From DAOTYX01 sp034434635 (GTDB lineage Bacteria > Chloroflexota > Anaerolineae > B4-G1 > DUEL01), in assembly GCA_034434635.1 (NCBI GenBank), contig DAOTYX010000105.1, forward strand, positions 1-14,557: a DNA stretch of 14,557 bases, in the 5' to 3' direction. Below are positions 1-7,007 of this stretch, one piece after another. Numbering within the stretch: position 1 is the first letter of the stretch; the number at the start of each line of letters is the position of its first letter. The translations under genes were made by a program, and so were the position numbers. The notes below the pieces were generated by a model, which saw only the letters and a program-made list of their open reading frames with translations, did not search any database and had not been told where the DNA came from.

Positions 1-958
1 TGCGTGTTGCGCAGTCTGCCCGCAACCCCGAGCGCAGCACAGCCCAGTAGGCCTCGAGCCGCTGCGCGCGCAATGGGCGGCGGTGACCGACCAGCCACTT
101 CGCCCCTTCTACCCCCATCTGCCAGACGTAATTCCCCAACAGAAACAGCCGCAGGAAGCCGGCAACCGCGGGGCCGTGATACTTGCGGAAGTAGCGCACC
201 TTGCTGGACTGGAAGTAGACGTGTCGGGCGGCAATGACCTGTTCGCTGCTCTTGCCGCGATGATGGACGATGCGAGCGGTGGGCAGATAGACCACCCGCC
301 AGCCTGCCTGACGAAAACGGCGGCACCAGTCCATTTCCTCGGAGTACATGAAATACCCCTCATCCAGCAGGCCGACCTGCTCGATAGCCGCGCGCCGGAC
401 CATCAACGCTGCTCCGTCCACCCAATCCACATCCTGCACCGCATCATCAGGCCGGTCCAGCACGTAGTAGCGCTCCAACAGCCGGCGTGGGGCGAACGGC
501 TGTAGCCAGGTGGACTCGAACAGGGCCGTCGCCAGGGTGGGAAAGCGACGACGGGAGGACTGCACCGTGCCATCAGGGTTGAGCAGTTGGGGACCGACCA
601 CCCCCACGTCAGGATGGGCGTCGGCAAAGGCGATCATCCTCTCCAATGCGTCGCCCAGCACCTCGGTGTCCGGGTTGAGGATCAGCACATAGCGACCCTC
701 AGCCACTGCCAGCCCGGCGTTGTTGCCGCCCGGATAGCCCAGATTGACCGCACTGGCGATCAGGCGAACGGCCGGGAACTCCTGGCGCACCATCTCCGCG
801 CTGCCGTCGGAGGAGCCGTTGTCCACGACGATGATTTGGAGGGTGGAGGTTGAAGATTGGAAGTTGGAAGTTGGAGAATGGAGGATGGAGAGCAGGCAGC
901 GGCGCAGGAGGTCGCGCACGTTCCAGCTGACGATGATGACAGAGAGATCGGTCGCCAT
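1..958 (-). CDS. Glycosyltransferase family 2, rhamnosyltransferase-like (3' end outside window)
   Basis: Probably transfers a sugar from a nucleotide donor onto a growing surface glycan at the cytoplasmic membrane. I translated this frame by hand: it is open from the ATG at 958 to the left edge, 319 codons without a stop. A GT-A fold N-terminus is visible: SVIIVSWN (6-13), VVDNGSSDGS (44-53), NLGYPGGNNAG (72-82), the NPDTEV segment (95-100) and an acceptor/catalytic region with GAALMVRR (182-189) and MYSEEMDWCRRFRQAGW (204-220). These are typical of the WbbL/RfbF-like GT2 group that includes rhamnosyltransferases. Residues about 27-41, between the first strand and VVDN, are Ser/Thr-rich because they are encoded by a 7-bp-period repeat. 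It starts 13 bp after the prenyl synthase stop and is the last visible gene of the operon. A GDP-deoxyhexose donor is inferred from the operon only. The family call is firm; the sugar is not. Confidence 0.9.
   Translation of the reverse strand, partial: MATDLSVIIVSWNVRDLLRRCLLSILHSPTSNFQSSTSTLQIIVVDNGSSDGSAEMVRQEFPAVRLIASAVNLGYPGGNNAGLAVAEGRYVLILNPDTEVLGDALERMIAFADAHPDVGVVGPQLLNPDGTVQSSRRRFPTLATALFESTWLQPFAPRRLLERYYVLDRPDDAVQDVDWVDGAALMVRRAAIEQVGLLDEGYFMYSEEMDWCRRFRQAGWRVVYLPTARIVHHRGKSSEQVIAARHVYFQSSKVRYFRKYHGPAVAGFLRLFLLGNYVWQMGVEGAKWLVGHRRPLRAQRLEAYWAVLRSGLRADCATR
836..891. repeat. Degenerate 7-bp tandem repeat inside glycosyltransferase gene
   Basis: Eight consecutive 7-bp units can be read on the plus strand. 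Perfect units are TTGGAAG at 857-863 and 864-870; variants include TTGAAGA, TTGGAGA and ATGGAGG. The array ends in GGAGAGCAG, the same ending as the array at 2320-2361. It lies antisense to the coding direction and is translated in frame as a Ser/Thr/Gln/Asn loop. Fifty-six bases is not a multiple of three, so if the array arrived by insertion, flanking bases must have kept the frame. The unit pattern resembles the heptanucleotide STRR repeats described in cyanobacteria, but the unit sequence differs from those I know. Confidence 0.8.
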
Positions 959-971
959 CGCCGTGGCAGGG

Positions 972-1940
972 TCAGAACTGCCGACGGACAGTGAAGTCGG
1001 CCAATTCCAGCAGCGCCGTCCGGTAGGGGCTTTCCGCCAGCGTGCCCAACGCCGACCGGGCCTGTCCGACGTACTGGCGGGCGGTCTGCAGCGCCTGCTC
1101 AATGGCCGGCGAGGCAGCAATCGTCCGTACAGCCTCCTGGACCCTCTCCTCGGTGGGGTTCTCCAACACCCGGCGGACAGCCGGGTCGTCGGGGTGTTCG
1201 GCCAGATAGCACAGCGCCGGCAGGGTGAGCAGGCCCTGGCGCAGGTCGCTACCCACAGGCTTGCCCAGCGTTTTCTCATCGGCGACGAAGTCCAGCACGT
1301 CATCCACCACCTGGAAAGCCAGCCCCAGGCGCTCGCCATAGGTGCGCAACGCCCCTCCCGTCGGCGGGTCAGCAGCAGAAAGGAGCGCCCCAGCCTCGGC
1401 GGAGAGGGCAATCAGGGAGGCAGTCTTGGCGTAGATGCGCTGCTCATACTCCTGACAGGAGGTCAGCCGCTGCCGCCCGTCGAACAACTGGCGCACCTCG
1501 CCGTTGCAGATGACCATCAGGGTCTCGGCGAAGCGGCTCATCAACCGGATGTTGTCGGTCAGCGAGACCAGGTAGGCGGCGCGGGCGAAAACGTAGTCAC
1601 CGGTCAGCACCGTCGCGCCAGGAGTCCAGGAGGCGTTGAGCGTGCCGACGCCCCGGCGGACGAGCGAGCCATCCACCAGATCGTCGTGGATCAGCGTGGC
1701 TGTGTGGAGCATCTCCACCGCCGCGGCAGCGTAGACCGCCTGTTGGGGGTCGGCGCCGCAGAGGCGGGCGGAGAGAAGCGTCAGCGTCGGGCGCAGCCGT
1801 TTCCCGCCACCACCGATCAGATGGTCCAGCGCTGCGCTGATCGCTTCGTGCTGATCGGCAGGGCGTTCGTGCAGAAGCGCTTCTGTACGTTCCAGGTCAT
1901 CGCGGATCAGGTCGAGAAAGGGCAAGTCTACAGGTTGCAT
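972..1940 (-). CDS. trans-Polyprenyl diphosphate synthase (IspB/HepT type)
   Basis: Condenses isopentenyl diphosphate onto allylic diphosphates to make a long all-trans prenyl chain, usually the side chain of menaquinone or ubiquinone. The 322-residue length is normal for the family. It has GGGGKRLRP (43-51) for diphosphate binding, the first Asp-rich motif DDLVD (86-90) followed by RRG (95-97), KT (172-173), the second Asp-rich motif DDVLD (213-217), and GKPVGSDL (226-233). The context HTATLIHDDLVD matches IspB-like long-chain enzymes, and the residue five before the first Asp is Ala, a small residue expected in medium- and long-chain synthases. The gene begins 6 bp after the tatD stop, so the two are probably translated together. 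Chain length and end product cannot be fixed from sequence. It is not the cis-type undecaprenyl synthase that makes the glycan carrier, so a direct role in glycan assembly is doubtful. Confidence 0.93.
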   Translation of the reverse strand: MQPVDLPFLDLIRDDLERTEALLHERPADQHEAISAALDHLIGGGGKRLRPTLTLLSARLCGADPQQAVYAAAAVEMLHTATLIHDDLVDGSLVRRGVGTLNASWTPGATVLTGDYVFARAAYLVSLTDNIRLMSRFAETLMVICNGEVRQLFDGRQRLTSCQEYEQRIYAKTASLIALSAEAGALLSAADPPTGGALRTYGERLGLAFQVVDDVLDFVADEKTLGKPVGSDLRQGLLTLPALCYLAEHPDDPAVRRVLENPTEERVQEAVRTIAASPAIEQALQTARQYVGQARSALGTLAESPYRTALLELADFTVRRQF

Positions 1941-1946
1941 CGTCTG

Positions 1947-2783
1947 TCAACCACCTGTTCTGAGAGTTGCCGTGGTGCGGATGCCGAACAGCCGCTGAGC
2001 GTTCTCCGCCGTTGTGGCGCCGATTTCCTCCATCATTGCGCCGCGGGCCCGGGCGACCGTCTCCACGACGTAGCGGACGTACGCTGGCTCGTTGCGCTGG
2101 CCGCGGTGCGGCTCTGGTGTCAGATAGGGACAGTCGGTCTCGACCAGCAGCCGCTCCAGCGGGACCGCGGCCGCTACGGCGCGCAACCGGCCAGCATTGG
2201 CGAAGGTCACCGGCCCGGAGATGCCGATGGAGAAGCCCAGCGCCAGCACTTCATCCAGCCGCTCTGGCCCGGCAGCGTAGGAATGAAGGACGCCAATCCC
2301 CTGCGCCCCCGCCCGCTGCTCTCCTCCCTCCACCTTCCAACTCCCACCCTCCAACTTCCAACGCCGCAACATCGCCAGCACATCATCATGAGCCTCGCGG
2401 CTGTGGATGATCACCGGCAGTCCCAACTCCGCAGCAAGGGCCAGTTGTGCCTCGAACGCCCTTCGTTGCACGTCACGTGGCGAGAGGTCGCGGTAGTAGT
2501 CCAGCCCGATCTCGCCGATGGCGACCACCTTCGGCTGGCGGGCCAGGGCGCGCAGTTCGGCCAGCACCGCCGGGGTGACCGTCTTCGCGTCGTGCGGGTG
2601 GACCCCCACGGCGGCGTAGATGAAATCGTGCTCCTGGGCCAGCGCCACTGCCGCGCGGCTGGAGGCCAGGTCCGTGCCGACGTTGACCACCGCCGTCAGC
2701 CCGGCCTGTCGCGCCCTTCGGATCACCGCCGGGCGGTCGGCGTTGAACTGAGGGAAGTCAAGGTGGGCGTGGGAGTCAATCAC
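1947..2783 (-). CDS. TatD-family metal-dependent hydrolase/deoxyribonuclease
   Basis: Amidohydrolase-fold TatD enzyme, a cytoplasmic metal-dependent 3'-5' DNase in characterised members; 278 residues, near the family norm of about 260. Metal ligands are visible: HAH (H5, H7), E91 in GEIGLDYY, H127 in IIHSR, H167 in LHSYA and D217 in ETDCPYL. I chose the GTG at 2783 because it gives the standard N-terminus MIDSHAHLDF and forms a GTGA overlap with the phosphohexomutase stop, which implies translational coupling. The frame is open far upstream, but that part is a shadow of the mutase gene. Oddity: residues about 142-161 (WKLEGGS then WKVEGGE) are a 7-residue repeat encoded by 7-bp-period DNA. 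It sits just before the H167 segment, where TatD proteins normally have a short linker. All metal ligands are kept, so the enzyme is probably active. Confidence 0.93.
   Translation of the reverse strand: MIDSHAHLDFPQFNADRPAVIRRARQAGLTAVVNVGTDLASSRAAVALAQEHDFIYAAVGVHPHDAKTVTPAVLAELRALARQPKVVAIGEIGLDYYRDLSPRDVQRRAFEAQLALAAELGLPVIIHSREAHDDVLAMLRRWKLEGGSWKVEGGEQRAGAQGIGVLHSYAAGPERLDEVLALGFSIGISGPVTFANAGRLRAVAAAVPLERLLVETDCPYLTPEPHRGQRNEPAYVRYVVETVARARGAMMEEIGATTAENAQRLFGIRTTATLRTGG
2320..2361. repeat. Degenerate 7-bp tandem repeat inside tatD gene
   Basis: Six 7-bp units are read on the minus (coding) strand from 2361 down to 2320. TTGGAAG occurs at 2361-2355 and 2340-2334; the others are variants such as TTGGAGG, GTGGGAG and GTGGAGG. 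Forty-two bases equal 14 codons, so three units encode seven residues and the protein shows WKLEGGS followed by WKVEGGE. The same unit and the same GGAGAGCAG end occur at 836-891, in the opposite orientation relative to the operon. Confidence 0.8.
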
Positions 2784-4207
2784 TCCGCCAACCCCGCCAG
2801 CCTCAACCCCTCGTCCAACAGCGGTCTGACCCTGCTCCCATCTGTTGTCTCGCAGTAGACGCGGACGATCGGCTCGGTGCCGGAGAAGCGGATCAGCAGC
2901 CATCCGCCGTCCTCCAGGACGTACTTGTAGCCATCCAGGGTGACGATCTCCGTCACACGCAGGCCGGCCAGCCGTTCCGGCCGGGCGCCGTCCAGCCGCG
3001 CCTTCGCTTCCGGGCGTTTCTCTGGCGGGAAACGGGTATCCACCCGGTCGTAGTAGTAGGTTGCCCCTAACTTCGCGTACAGGTCGGCCAGCAGTTGGGA
3101 GGGGGACTTGCCGGTGCGCACCATCAGGTCGAGGAAGTAGAGGTTGCCCAGGATACCGTCCCGTTCGGGGACGCTGCCGCGGAAGGCATAGCCGCCGCTC
3201 TCCTCGCCACCGATCATCGCGCCGGTCTCCAGCATCTTGGGGCCGACGTACTTGAAGCCCACACCAGTCTGGTAGACCGGCACGCCGTAGATCTCGCCCA
3301 GCCGCTCCAGCATCGAGGTGGTCGAGAGCGTCTTGACGATGGCCCCCCGCTCGCCGCGCACTTCCAGCAGGTAGTAGGCCAGCAGGGCGTAGACCTGTAA
3401 CTGGTTGACGAAGCGGCCGTGCTCGTCGCCGATGCCCATGCGGTCGGCGTCGCCGTCCAGGATGAGACAGACGTCGGCACTCAATTCCACCGTCTTGCGC
3501 AGGCCGACATCCACGTTGGGTGGGATCGGCTCCGGGCGGGCCATCTCTGGGAAGAGTGGGTTGGGGATATTGTGAATCTCCGTGACGCGGGTCCGCCCCC
3601 CTTCCAGCAGGCGGGGGAACCAGCCGATGCCGTTGCCCCACATCGGCTCGACCACCAGGTGGAAGCCGCTGGCCTTGATGCGCTCGATGTCCACCAGCCG
3701 GCTGATGTGGGCGATGTAGGCCGGGGCGGGGTCCCAAACCTGGATAAGGCCCCGCGCCTGCGCTGTCTGCAGGTCCAGCCGTGGCACGCTGTCGGCGGGA
3801 GGGATGGCGGCCTCGATTTCCTGCAGTCCCTCTGGGGCCACTGCCGCGCCGTGTTCGTCGCGCACTTTGAAGCCGTTATCGCCGGGCGGGTTGTGGCTGG
3901 CGGTGATGTTGACGCCTCCTGCCGCCCCTCGCTCGGTGACGCTGTAGGAGATGACCGGGGTAGGAGTCGGGCCGTCGGTCAGCCAGACGCGGAAGCCGTT
4001 GGCGGCCAGCACCTCGGCGGCGGCGACGGCGAAATCGCGCGAAGCGAAACGCCGGTCGTGGCCCACCACCACGTCCGCGCCAGCGTGGCCGTGGGCGGTC
4101 AGGTAGTGGGCGAACCCCTGCGCGCAGCGGCGCACGTTGTCGAAGGTGAAGTCGTCGGCGATGCGTCCTCGCCAGCCGTCGGTGCCGAAACGGATCGTGG
4201 TCTCCAT
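2780..4207 (-). CDS. Phosphoglucomutase/phosphomannomutase (alpha-D-phosphohexomutase)
   Basis: Interconverts hexose 6-phosphate and hexose 1-phosphate through a phosphoserine enzyme. In this operon mannose 1-phosphate, the precursor of GDP-mannose, is the likely product. It has 475 residues and all four family motifs: phosphoserine loop TASHNP (102-107, Ser104), Mg-binding DGDADR (251-256), sugar-binding GGEESGG (333-339) and phosphate-binding RFSGTEP (440-446). The GEESGG form of the sugar loop is seen in phosphoglucomutase/phosphomannomutase of mixed specificity and argues against GlmM, which normally has GEQSGH. The ATG at 4207 is preferred over one at 4267 because it follows GGAGG by a 6-base gap, gives the family N-terminus, and avoids overlap with gmd, which ends 19 bp before it. 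Glucose versus mannose preference is not decided by sequence. Confidence 0.92.
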   Translation of the reverse strand: METTIRFGTDGWRGRIADDFTFDNVRRCAQGFAHYLTAHGHAGADVVVGHDRRFASRDFAVAAAEVLAANGFRVWLTDGPTPTPVISYSVTERGAAGGVNITASHNPPGDNGFKVRDEHGAAVAPEGLQEIEAAIPPADSVPRLDLQTAQARGLIQVWDPAPAYIAHISRLVDIERIKASGFHLVVEPMWGNGIGWFPRLLEGGRTRVTEIHNIPNPLFPEMARPEPIPPNVDVGLRKTVELSADVCLILDGDADRMGIGDEHGRFVNQLQVYALLAYYLLEVRGERGAIVKTLSTTSMLERLGEIYGVPVYQTGVGFKYVGPKMLETGAMIGGEESGGYAFRGSVPERDGILGNLYFLDLMVRTGKSPSQLLADLYAKLGATYYYDRVDTRFPPEKRPEAKARLDGARPERLAGLRVTEIVTLDGYKYVLEDGGWLLIRFSGTEPIVRVYCETTDGSRVRPLLDEGLRLAGLAE

Positions 4208-4226
4208 CTGTTCCTCCGGGAAGGTC

Positions 4227-5198
4227 TTATGGCCGGTGCTCTCGCCGCAGCAACTCCAGGTCAGCATCCACCATCATCTTGATCAGTTCCTCGAAGGTGA
4301 CGGTGGGCTCCCATCCCAGCACGCGACGGGCTTTGCTGGCATCAGCCACCAGCAGGTCCACTTCCGCCGGGCGCATGAAGCGCGGGTCCTGTTTCACGTA
4401 CTTCTGCCAGTCCAACCCCACATGACTGAAGGCCACCTCGCACATCTCTCGCACCGAGTGGGTCTCTCCCGTGCCGATGACGTAGTCATCGGGCTTGGGT
4501 TGCTGGAGCATCATCCACATCGCTCGCACGTAGTCGCCGGCGAAGCCCCAATCCCGGCGCGCGTCCAGGTTGCCCAGGCGCAGTTCGTCGGCCAGGCCCA
4601 GTTTGATCTTCGCCACCCCGTGGGTGACCTTGCGGGTGGAGAACTCCAATCCCCGGCGCGGCCCCTCGTGGTTGAAGAGGATGCCGGAGACGGCGAAGAT
4701 GCCATAGGACTCGCGGTAGTTGACCGTGATCCAGTGGCCGTAGACCTTGGCCACGCCGTAGGGGCTGCGCGGGTAGAAGGGGGTCTTCTCGTTCTGCGGC
4801 ACCTCGCGCACCCGCCCGAACACCTCGCTGCTGGAGGCCTGGTAGAAGCGGATGCTGGGGTCAACGGTGCGGATCGCCTCCAGCATGCGCGTCACTCCCA
4901 GCGCGGTCACCTCGCCGGTGAAGACCGGCTGCTCCCAGGAGGTGGGCACAAAGGACTGGGCAGCCAGGTTATAGACCTCCTGCACGGGGTGGTTCTGAAG
5001 GATGGCGATGAGCGACCCCTGGTCGAGCAGGTCGCCGGAGACCAGGGTGATGCGGTCCTGGATGTGCTGGATGCGGGTGAAGTTGACGGTGCTGGTACGC
5101 CGCACCATGCCGATGACATCGTACCCCTTCTCCAGCAGAAACTCCGCCAGGTACGAGCCATCCTGGCCGGTGATGCCGGTAATCAATGCTGCGGGCAT
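4227..5198 (-). CDS. gmd: GDP-mannose 4,6-dehydratase
   Basis: Converts GDP-D-mannose to GDP-4-dehydro-6-deoxy-D-mannose with bound NADP, the shared step toward GDP-D-rhamnose, GDP-L-fucose and related sugars. It is an extended short-chain dehydrogenase of 323 residues: GITGQDGSYL (8-17) is the nucleotide-binding turn characteristic of Gmd, with SSSEVFG (122-128) and YGVAK (147-151) as the Ser/Glu and Tyr/Lys catalytic elements. FNHEGPRRG, FSTRKVT and GNLDARRDWGFAGDYV are close to canonical Gmd. The ATG at 5198 follows an AGGAG site. It lies 113 bp downstream of the rmd-like gene, a gap that could hold a secondary promoter, and 19 bp before the mutase. The identification is secure. That it feeds the neighbouring reductase is inferred from gene order. 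Confidence 0.96.
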   Translation of the reverse strand: MPAALITGITGQDGSYLAEFLLEKGYDVIGMVRRTSTVNFTRIQHIQDRITLVSGDLLDQGSLIAILQNHPVQEVYNLAAQSFVPTSWEQPVFTGEVTALGVTRMLEAIRTVDPSIRFYQASSSEVFGRVREVPQNEKTPFYPRSPYGVAKVYGHWITVNYRESYGIFAVSGILFNHEGPRRGLEFSTRKVTHGVAKIKLGLADELRLGNLDARRDWGFAGDYVRAMWMMLQQPKPDDYVIGTGETHSVREMCEVAFSHVGLDWQKYVKQDPRFMRPAEVDLLVADASKARRVLGWEPTVTFEELIKMMVDADLELLRREHRP

Positions 5199-5311
5199 GT
5201 CCTTCTCCTGATGGTAATCTCACGGCTCCTCAGGGAACCCGTGTTGCAATGTCCCACATAACGACTAAAAAATGCAACTGTCTACTTATCCGGGGTTTCA
5301 GGTTTCAGGTT
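5199..5311 (-). promoter_or_regulatory. gmd leader: possible weak internal promoter
   Basis: This 113-bp gap on the minus strand carries TAGACA (5284-5279), an 18-bp spacer with a run of six T, and TATGTG (5260-5255), a weak promoter match. Closer to gmd is an imperfect hairpin with arms CACGG and CCGTG at 5221-5243. A T run without a convincing stem before it does not make a terminator. A boosted or separate gmd transcript is possible but poorly supported. Confidence 0.25.
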
Positions 5312-5323
5312 TCAGGTTGAAGG
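5296..5323. repeat. 7-bp tandem repeat spanning the rmd stop codon
   Basis: Three exact units TTTCAGG (5296-5302, 5303-5309, 5310-5316) are followed by TTGAAGG (5317-5323) on the plus strand. The stop codon of the reductase (5314-5312 on the minus strand) falls inside the third unit, so the repeat has set or replaced the 3' end of the gene. The 9-mer AGGTTGAAG is shared with the array at 836-891. Confidence 0.8.
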
Positions 5324-6280
5324 TTCTCCTTTCTCCACCCTGGAGCGCCAGTACTCCAGCGTATCCCTCAACGTCTGCTGGAAGGGAATCTCCGGCTTCC
5401 AGCCGGTGCGCCGCTGAAACTTCTCGGCGCTGCCGTAAACCACGACGGTGTCGGCGGGACGATAGAGTGCCGGGTCCACCTCCACGCGCACCTGCACCGT
5501 GGAAAGGGAGAGCAGGCTCTCGAGCAGGCCACGGATGGACTGCGGTCGGCCAGAGGCCAGGTTGTAGACCTCGCCCGGCTCGCCGTGGAGGGCGGCCAGG
5601 TGGTAGGCGCGGACAATGTCCCGCACGTCGGTGAAGTCGCGGGCCACGTCCAGGTTGCCCACGCGCACCACCGGCTCCTGCAACCCGGCCTCGATGCGGG
5701 CGATCTGGTGGGCGAAAGCCGGCACGACGAAACGGGGAGGTTGCCCCGGCCCGGTGTGGTTGAAGGGCCGCAGCCGGACCACGTCCATCCCGTAGGCCAG
5801 GTGGTACTGGAGCCCCAGCATGTCCTGTGTCACCTTGCTCACTGCGTAGGGGTTGCGCGGGCGCAAGGGACTCCCCTCGCGCAGTGGCAGTTCCTCCGGA
5901 CACGGCGCACCGTACTCCTCGTTCGAGCCGATAACCAGGACGCGAGCGGACCGTTCGCCCTGTCGCACCGCCTCGAGCAGATTCAGTTGCATGCGGATGT
6001 TGGTCTCGAGCGTATCCCACGGGTCGGCGAAGGAGGCGGGGACATAGGACTGTGCGGCCAGGTGGAAGACCACCTCGGGGGCGAAATCGGCCAGCAAGCG
6101 GGCTGTCTCCTGCGGGTCGCGCAGGTCAGCCCGGACCAGGTGCAGGGACGGAAGGGGGTGAGGCTCCTGCACCGGCTCGGGGTAGACGATGCCCAGGATC
6201 TCCCAGGAGGTATGCGTCAGCAGGTAGGTACAGAGATGTCCACCGACAAACCCCCCGGCCCCGGTGATCAGCGCTCGCAT
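5312..6280 (-). CDS. rmd: GDP-6-deoxy-4-keto-D-mannose reductase (Rmd-like)
   Basis: Extended short-chain dehydrogenase of 322 residues, most likely reducing the 4-keto group of the Gmd product to give GDP-D-rhamnose. Visible motifs are GAGGFVG (7-13) for NAD(P) binding, SNEEYG (119-124), YAVSK (145-149) as the catalytic Tyr/Lys pair and RPFNHTGPGQ (171-180), a block characteristic of Rmd proteins. It is the first gene of the operon, 22-23 nt behind a strong promoter, with GAGGAG before the ATG. Gmd follows directly, which supports a two-step 6-deoxymannose pathway. The C-terminal end (EKGEPST) is set by a 7-bp repeat that supplies the TGA stop, so the last residues may not be conserved. Alternatives are GDP-6-deoxy-talose synthase or a different NDP-sugar epimerase; GDP-L-fucose synthase is less likely because of the Rmd-type motif. 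Confidence 0.85.
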   Translation of the reverse strand: MRALITGAGGFVGGHLCTYLLTHTSWEILGIVYPEPVQEPHPLPSLHLVRADLRDPQETARLLADFAPEVVFHLAAQSYVPASFADPWDTLETNIRMQLNLLEAVRQGERSARVLVIGSNEEYGAPCPEELPLREGSPLRPRNPYAVSKVTQDMLGLQYHLAYGMDVVRLRPFNHTGPGQPPRFVVPAFAHQIARIEAGLQEPVVRVGNLDVARDFTDVRDIVRAYHLAALHGEPGEVYNLASGRPQSIRGLLESLLSLSTVQVRVEVDPALYRPADTVVVYGSAEKFQRRTGWKPEIPFQQTLRDTLEYWRSRVEKGEPST

Positions 6281-6309
6281 CCCCCACTCCTCTCTGGATT
6301 CTCGGTTGG

Positions 6310-6338
6310 ATTATACCCTACACCAGGCAGGGTGGCAA
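6310..6338 (-). promoter_or_regulatory. Sigma-70-type promoter of the rmd-gmd operon
   Basis: On the minus strand TTGCCA (6338-6333), a 17-bp spacer and a perfect TATAAT (6315-6310) precede the rmd ATG at 6280. Transcription would start near 6303, leaving a leader of about 22 nt that contains the GAGGAG ribosome site. This is one of the two clearest promoters in the window. Confidence 0.85.
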
Positions 6339-6356
6339 CCCGATAGAACCACAAAC

Positions 6357-6384
6357 AAGAGGAGCCGAACTGTCGGCTCCTCTT
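6357..6384 (-). terminator. Intrinsic terminator after rplT
   Basis: A perfect 12-bp inverted repeat, AAGAGGAGCCGA and its complement, encloses a 4-nt loop (CAGT on the minus strand). Read on the minus strand it lies 27 nt beyond the rplT stop and is followed by a T-rich tail, GTTTGTGGTT. The plus-strand side has a G run instead, so it works for the infC-rpmI-rplT transcript. It separates that operon from the rmd promoter just downstream. Confidence 0.85.
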
Positions 6385-6411
6385 CAATGGGGGGGTGGGA
6401 CGGGGGTGGGT

Positions 6412-6759
6412 TCAAGCCCCTTTAGCCACCTCGGCCAGTCGGGCGAAGGCCGGCCCGTCGCGGACGGCAAGGTCGGCCAGAATCTTGCGGTCCAGCTCTA
6501 CCCCGGCCTGCTTCAATCCACGGATGAAGCGGCTATAAGAAAGGCCATGCTGACGGGCAGCGGCATTGATACGCACGATCCACAGGCTGCGCAGATCGCG
6601 CCGGCGCTGCCGACGATCACGATAGGCGTACCAATGAGCCTTCATCCACGCCTCGTTGGCGCGGCGGAACAGGCGATGGCGCGACCCGTAATAGCCCGCC
6701 GTCTGGCGGATGATCTTCTTGTGACGATAGTGAGTTCGGGTTCCCCCTTTGACTCTCAC
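6412..6759 (-). CDS. rplT: 50S ribosomal protein L20
   Basis: Binds 23S rRNA early in assembly of the large ribosomal subunit. The 115 residues match the family length (about 117) with the conserved basic N-terminus (VKGGTRTHYRHKKIIRQTAG), then the WIVRINAA segment (60-67) and SYSRFIRGLKQAG (74-86). The start is GTG at 6759, 4 bp after the rpmI stop. It is the last gene of the infC-rpmI-rplT operon and is followed by a terminator. In several bacteria L20 represses its own operon; I see no obvious L20-type pseudoknot in the short infC leader, so that regulation is untested here. Confidence 0.97.
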   Translation of the reverse strand: MRVKGGTRTHYRHKKIIRQTAGYYGSRHRLFRRANEAWMKAHWYAYRDRRQRRRDLRSLWIVRINAAARQHGLSYSRFIRGLKQAGVELDRKILADLAVRDGPAFARLAEVAKGA

Positions 6760-6763
6760 GGCC

Positions 6764-6985
6764 CTATTTCCCCTTCTCTGCCAGATAAGGTGCCAGTCGG
6801 CGCACTCGCTCTTGCAAAGCCTTCGCTTCGACCGGCAGCATCTCGTCGTACAGCCGCTTGGCGCGCGCGCTCTTGCGCCGCCGCAGGTGGGACTTGCCCA
6901 GTTTGGTGCGCATCAGTTTGCCCCTGCCCCCTTGGGTCAGGCGAAAGCGTTTGGATGTGGACTTATGGGTCTTGATCTTCGGCAC
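6764..6985 (-). CDS. rpmI: 50S ribosomal protein L35
   Basis: Small basic protein of the large ribosomal subunit, 73 residues; the family is usually about 65, so the C-terminus is slightly long (RVRRLAPYLAEKGK). The diagnostic N-terminus PKIKTHKSTSKRF and the segment LGKSHLRRRKSARAKR (29-44) are present. The start is GTG at 6985, behind GAGG at a 5-nt gap. It lies 22 bp after infC and 4 bp before rplT, the standard order of this operon. Confidence 0.96.
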   Translation of the reverse strand: MPKIKTHKSTSKRFRLTQGGRGKLMRTKLGKSHLRRRKSARAKRLYDEMLPVEAKALQERVRRLAPYLAEKGK

Positions 6986-7007
6986 GTCTTCCTCGCTCGC
7001 GGCAGCC

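Noticed and set aside
744..2858. A 704-codon open frame on the plus strand
   Set aside because: It lies antisense to the prenyl synthase and tatD genes, which have full motif sets; its translation is Arg/Gln/His-rich with no domain and is a high-GC shadow.
1947..3737. A 596-codon frame joining tatD to upstream sequence
   Set aside because: Only the part after the GTG at 2783 is TatD; the upstream part is low-complexity and out of frame with the phosphohexomutase, which covers that DNA.
3419..5261. Long plus-strand open frames of 287 and 374 codons (3419-4282 and 4137-5261)
   Set aside because: They are antisense to the well-supported mutase and gmd genes and show no recognisable domain.
5261..5270. 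T run before gmd as a terminator after rmd
   Set aside because: No stable stem immediately precedes the T run on the minus strand.
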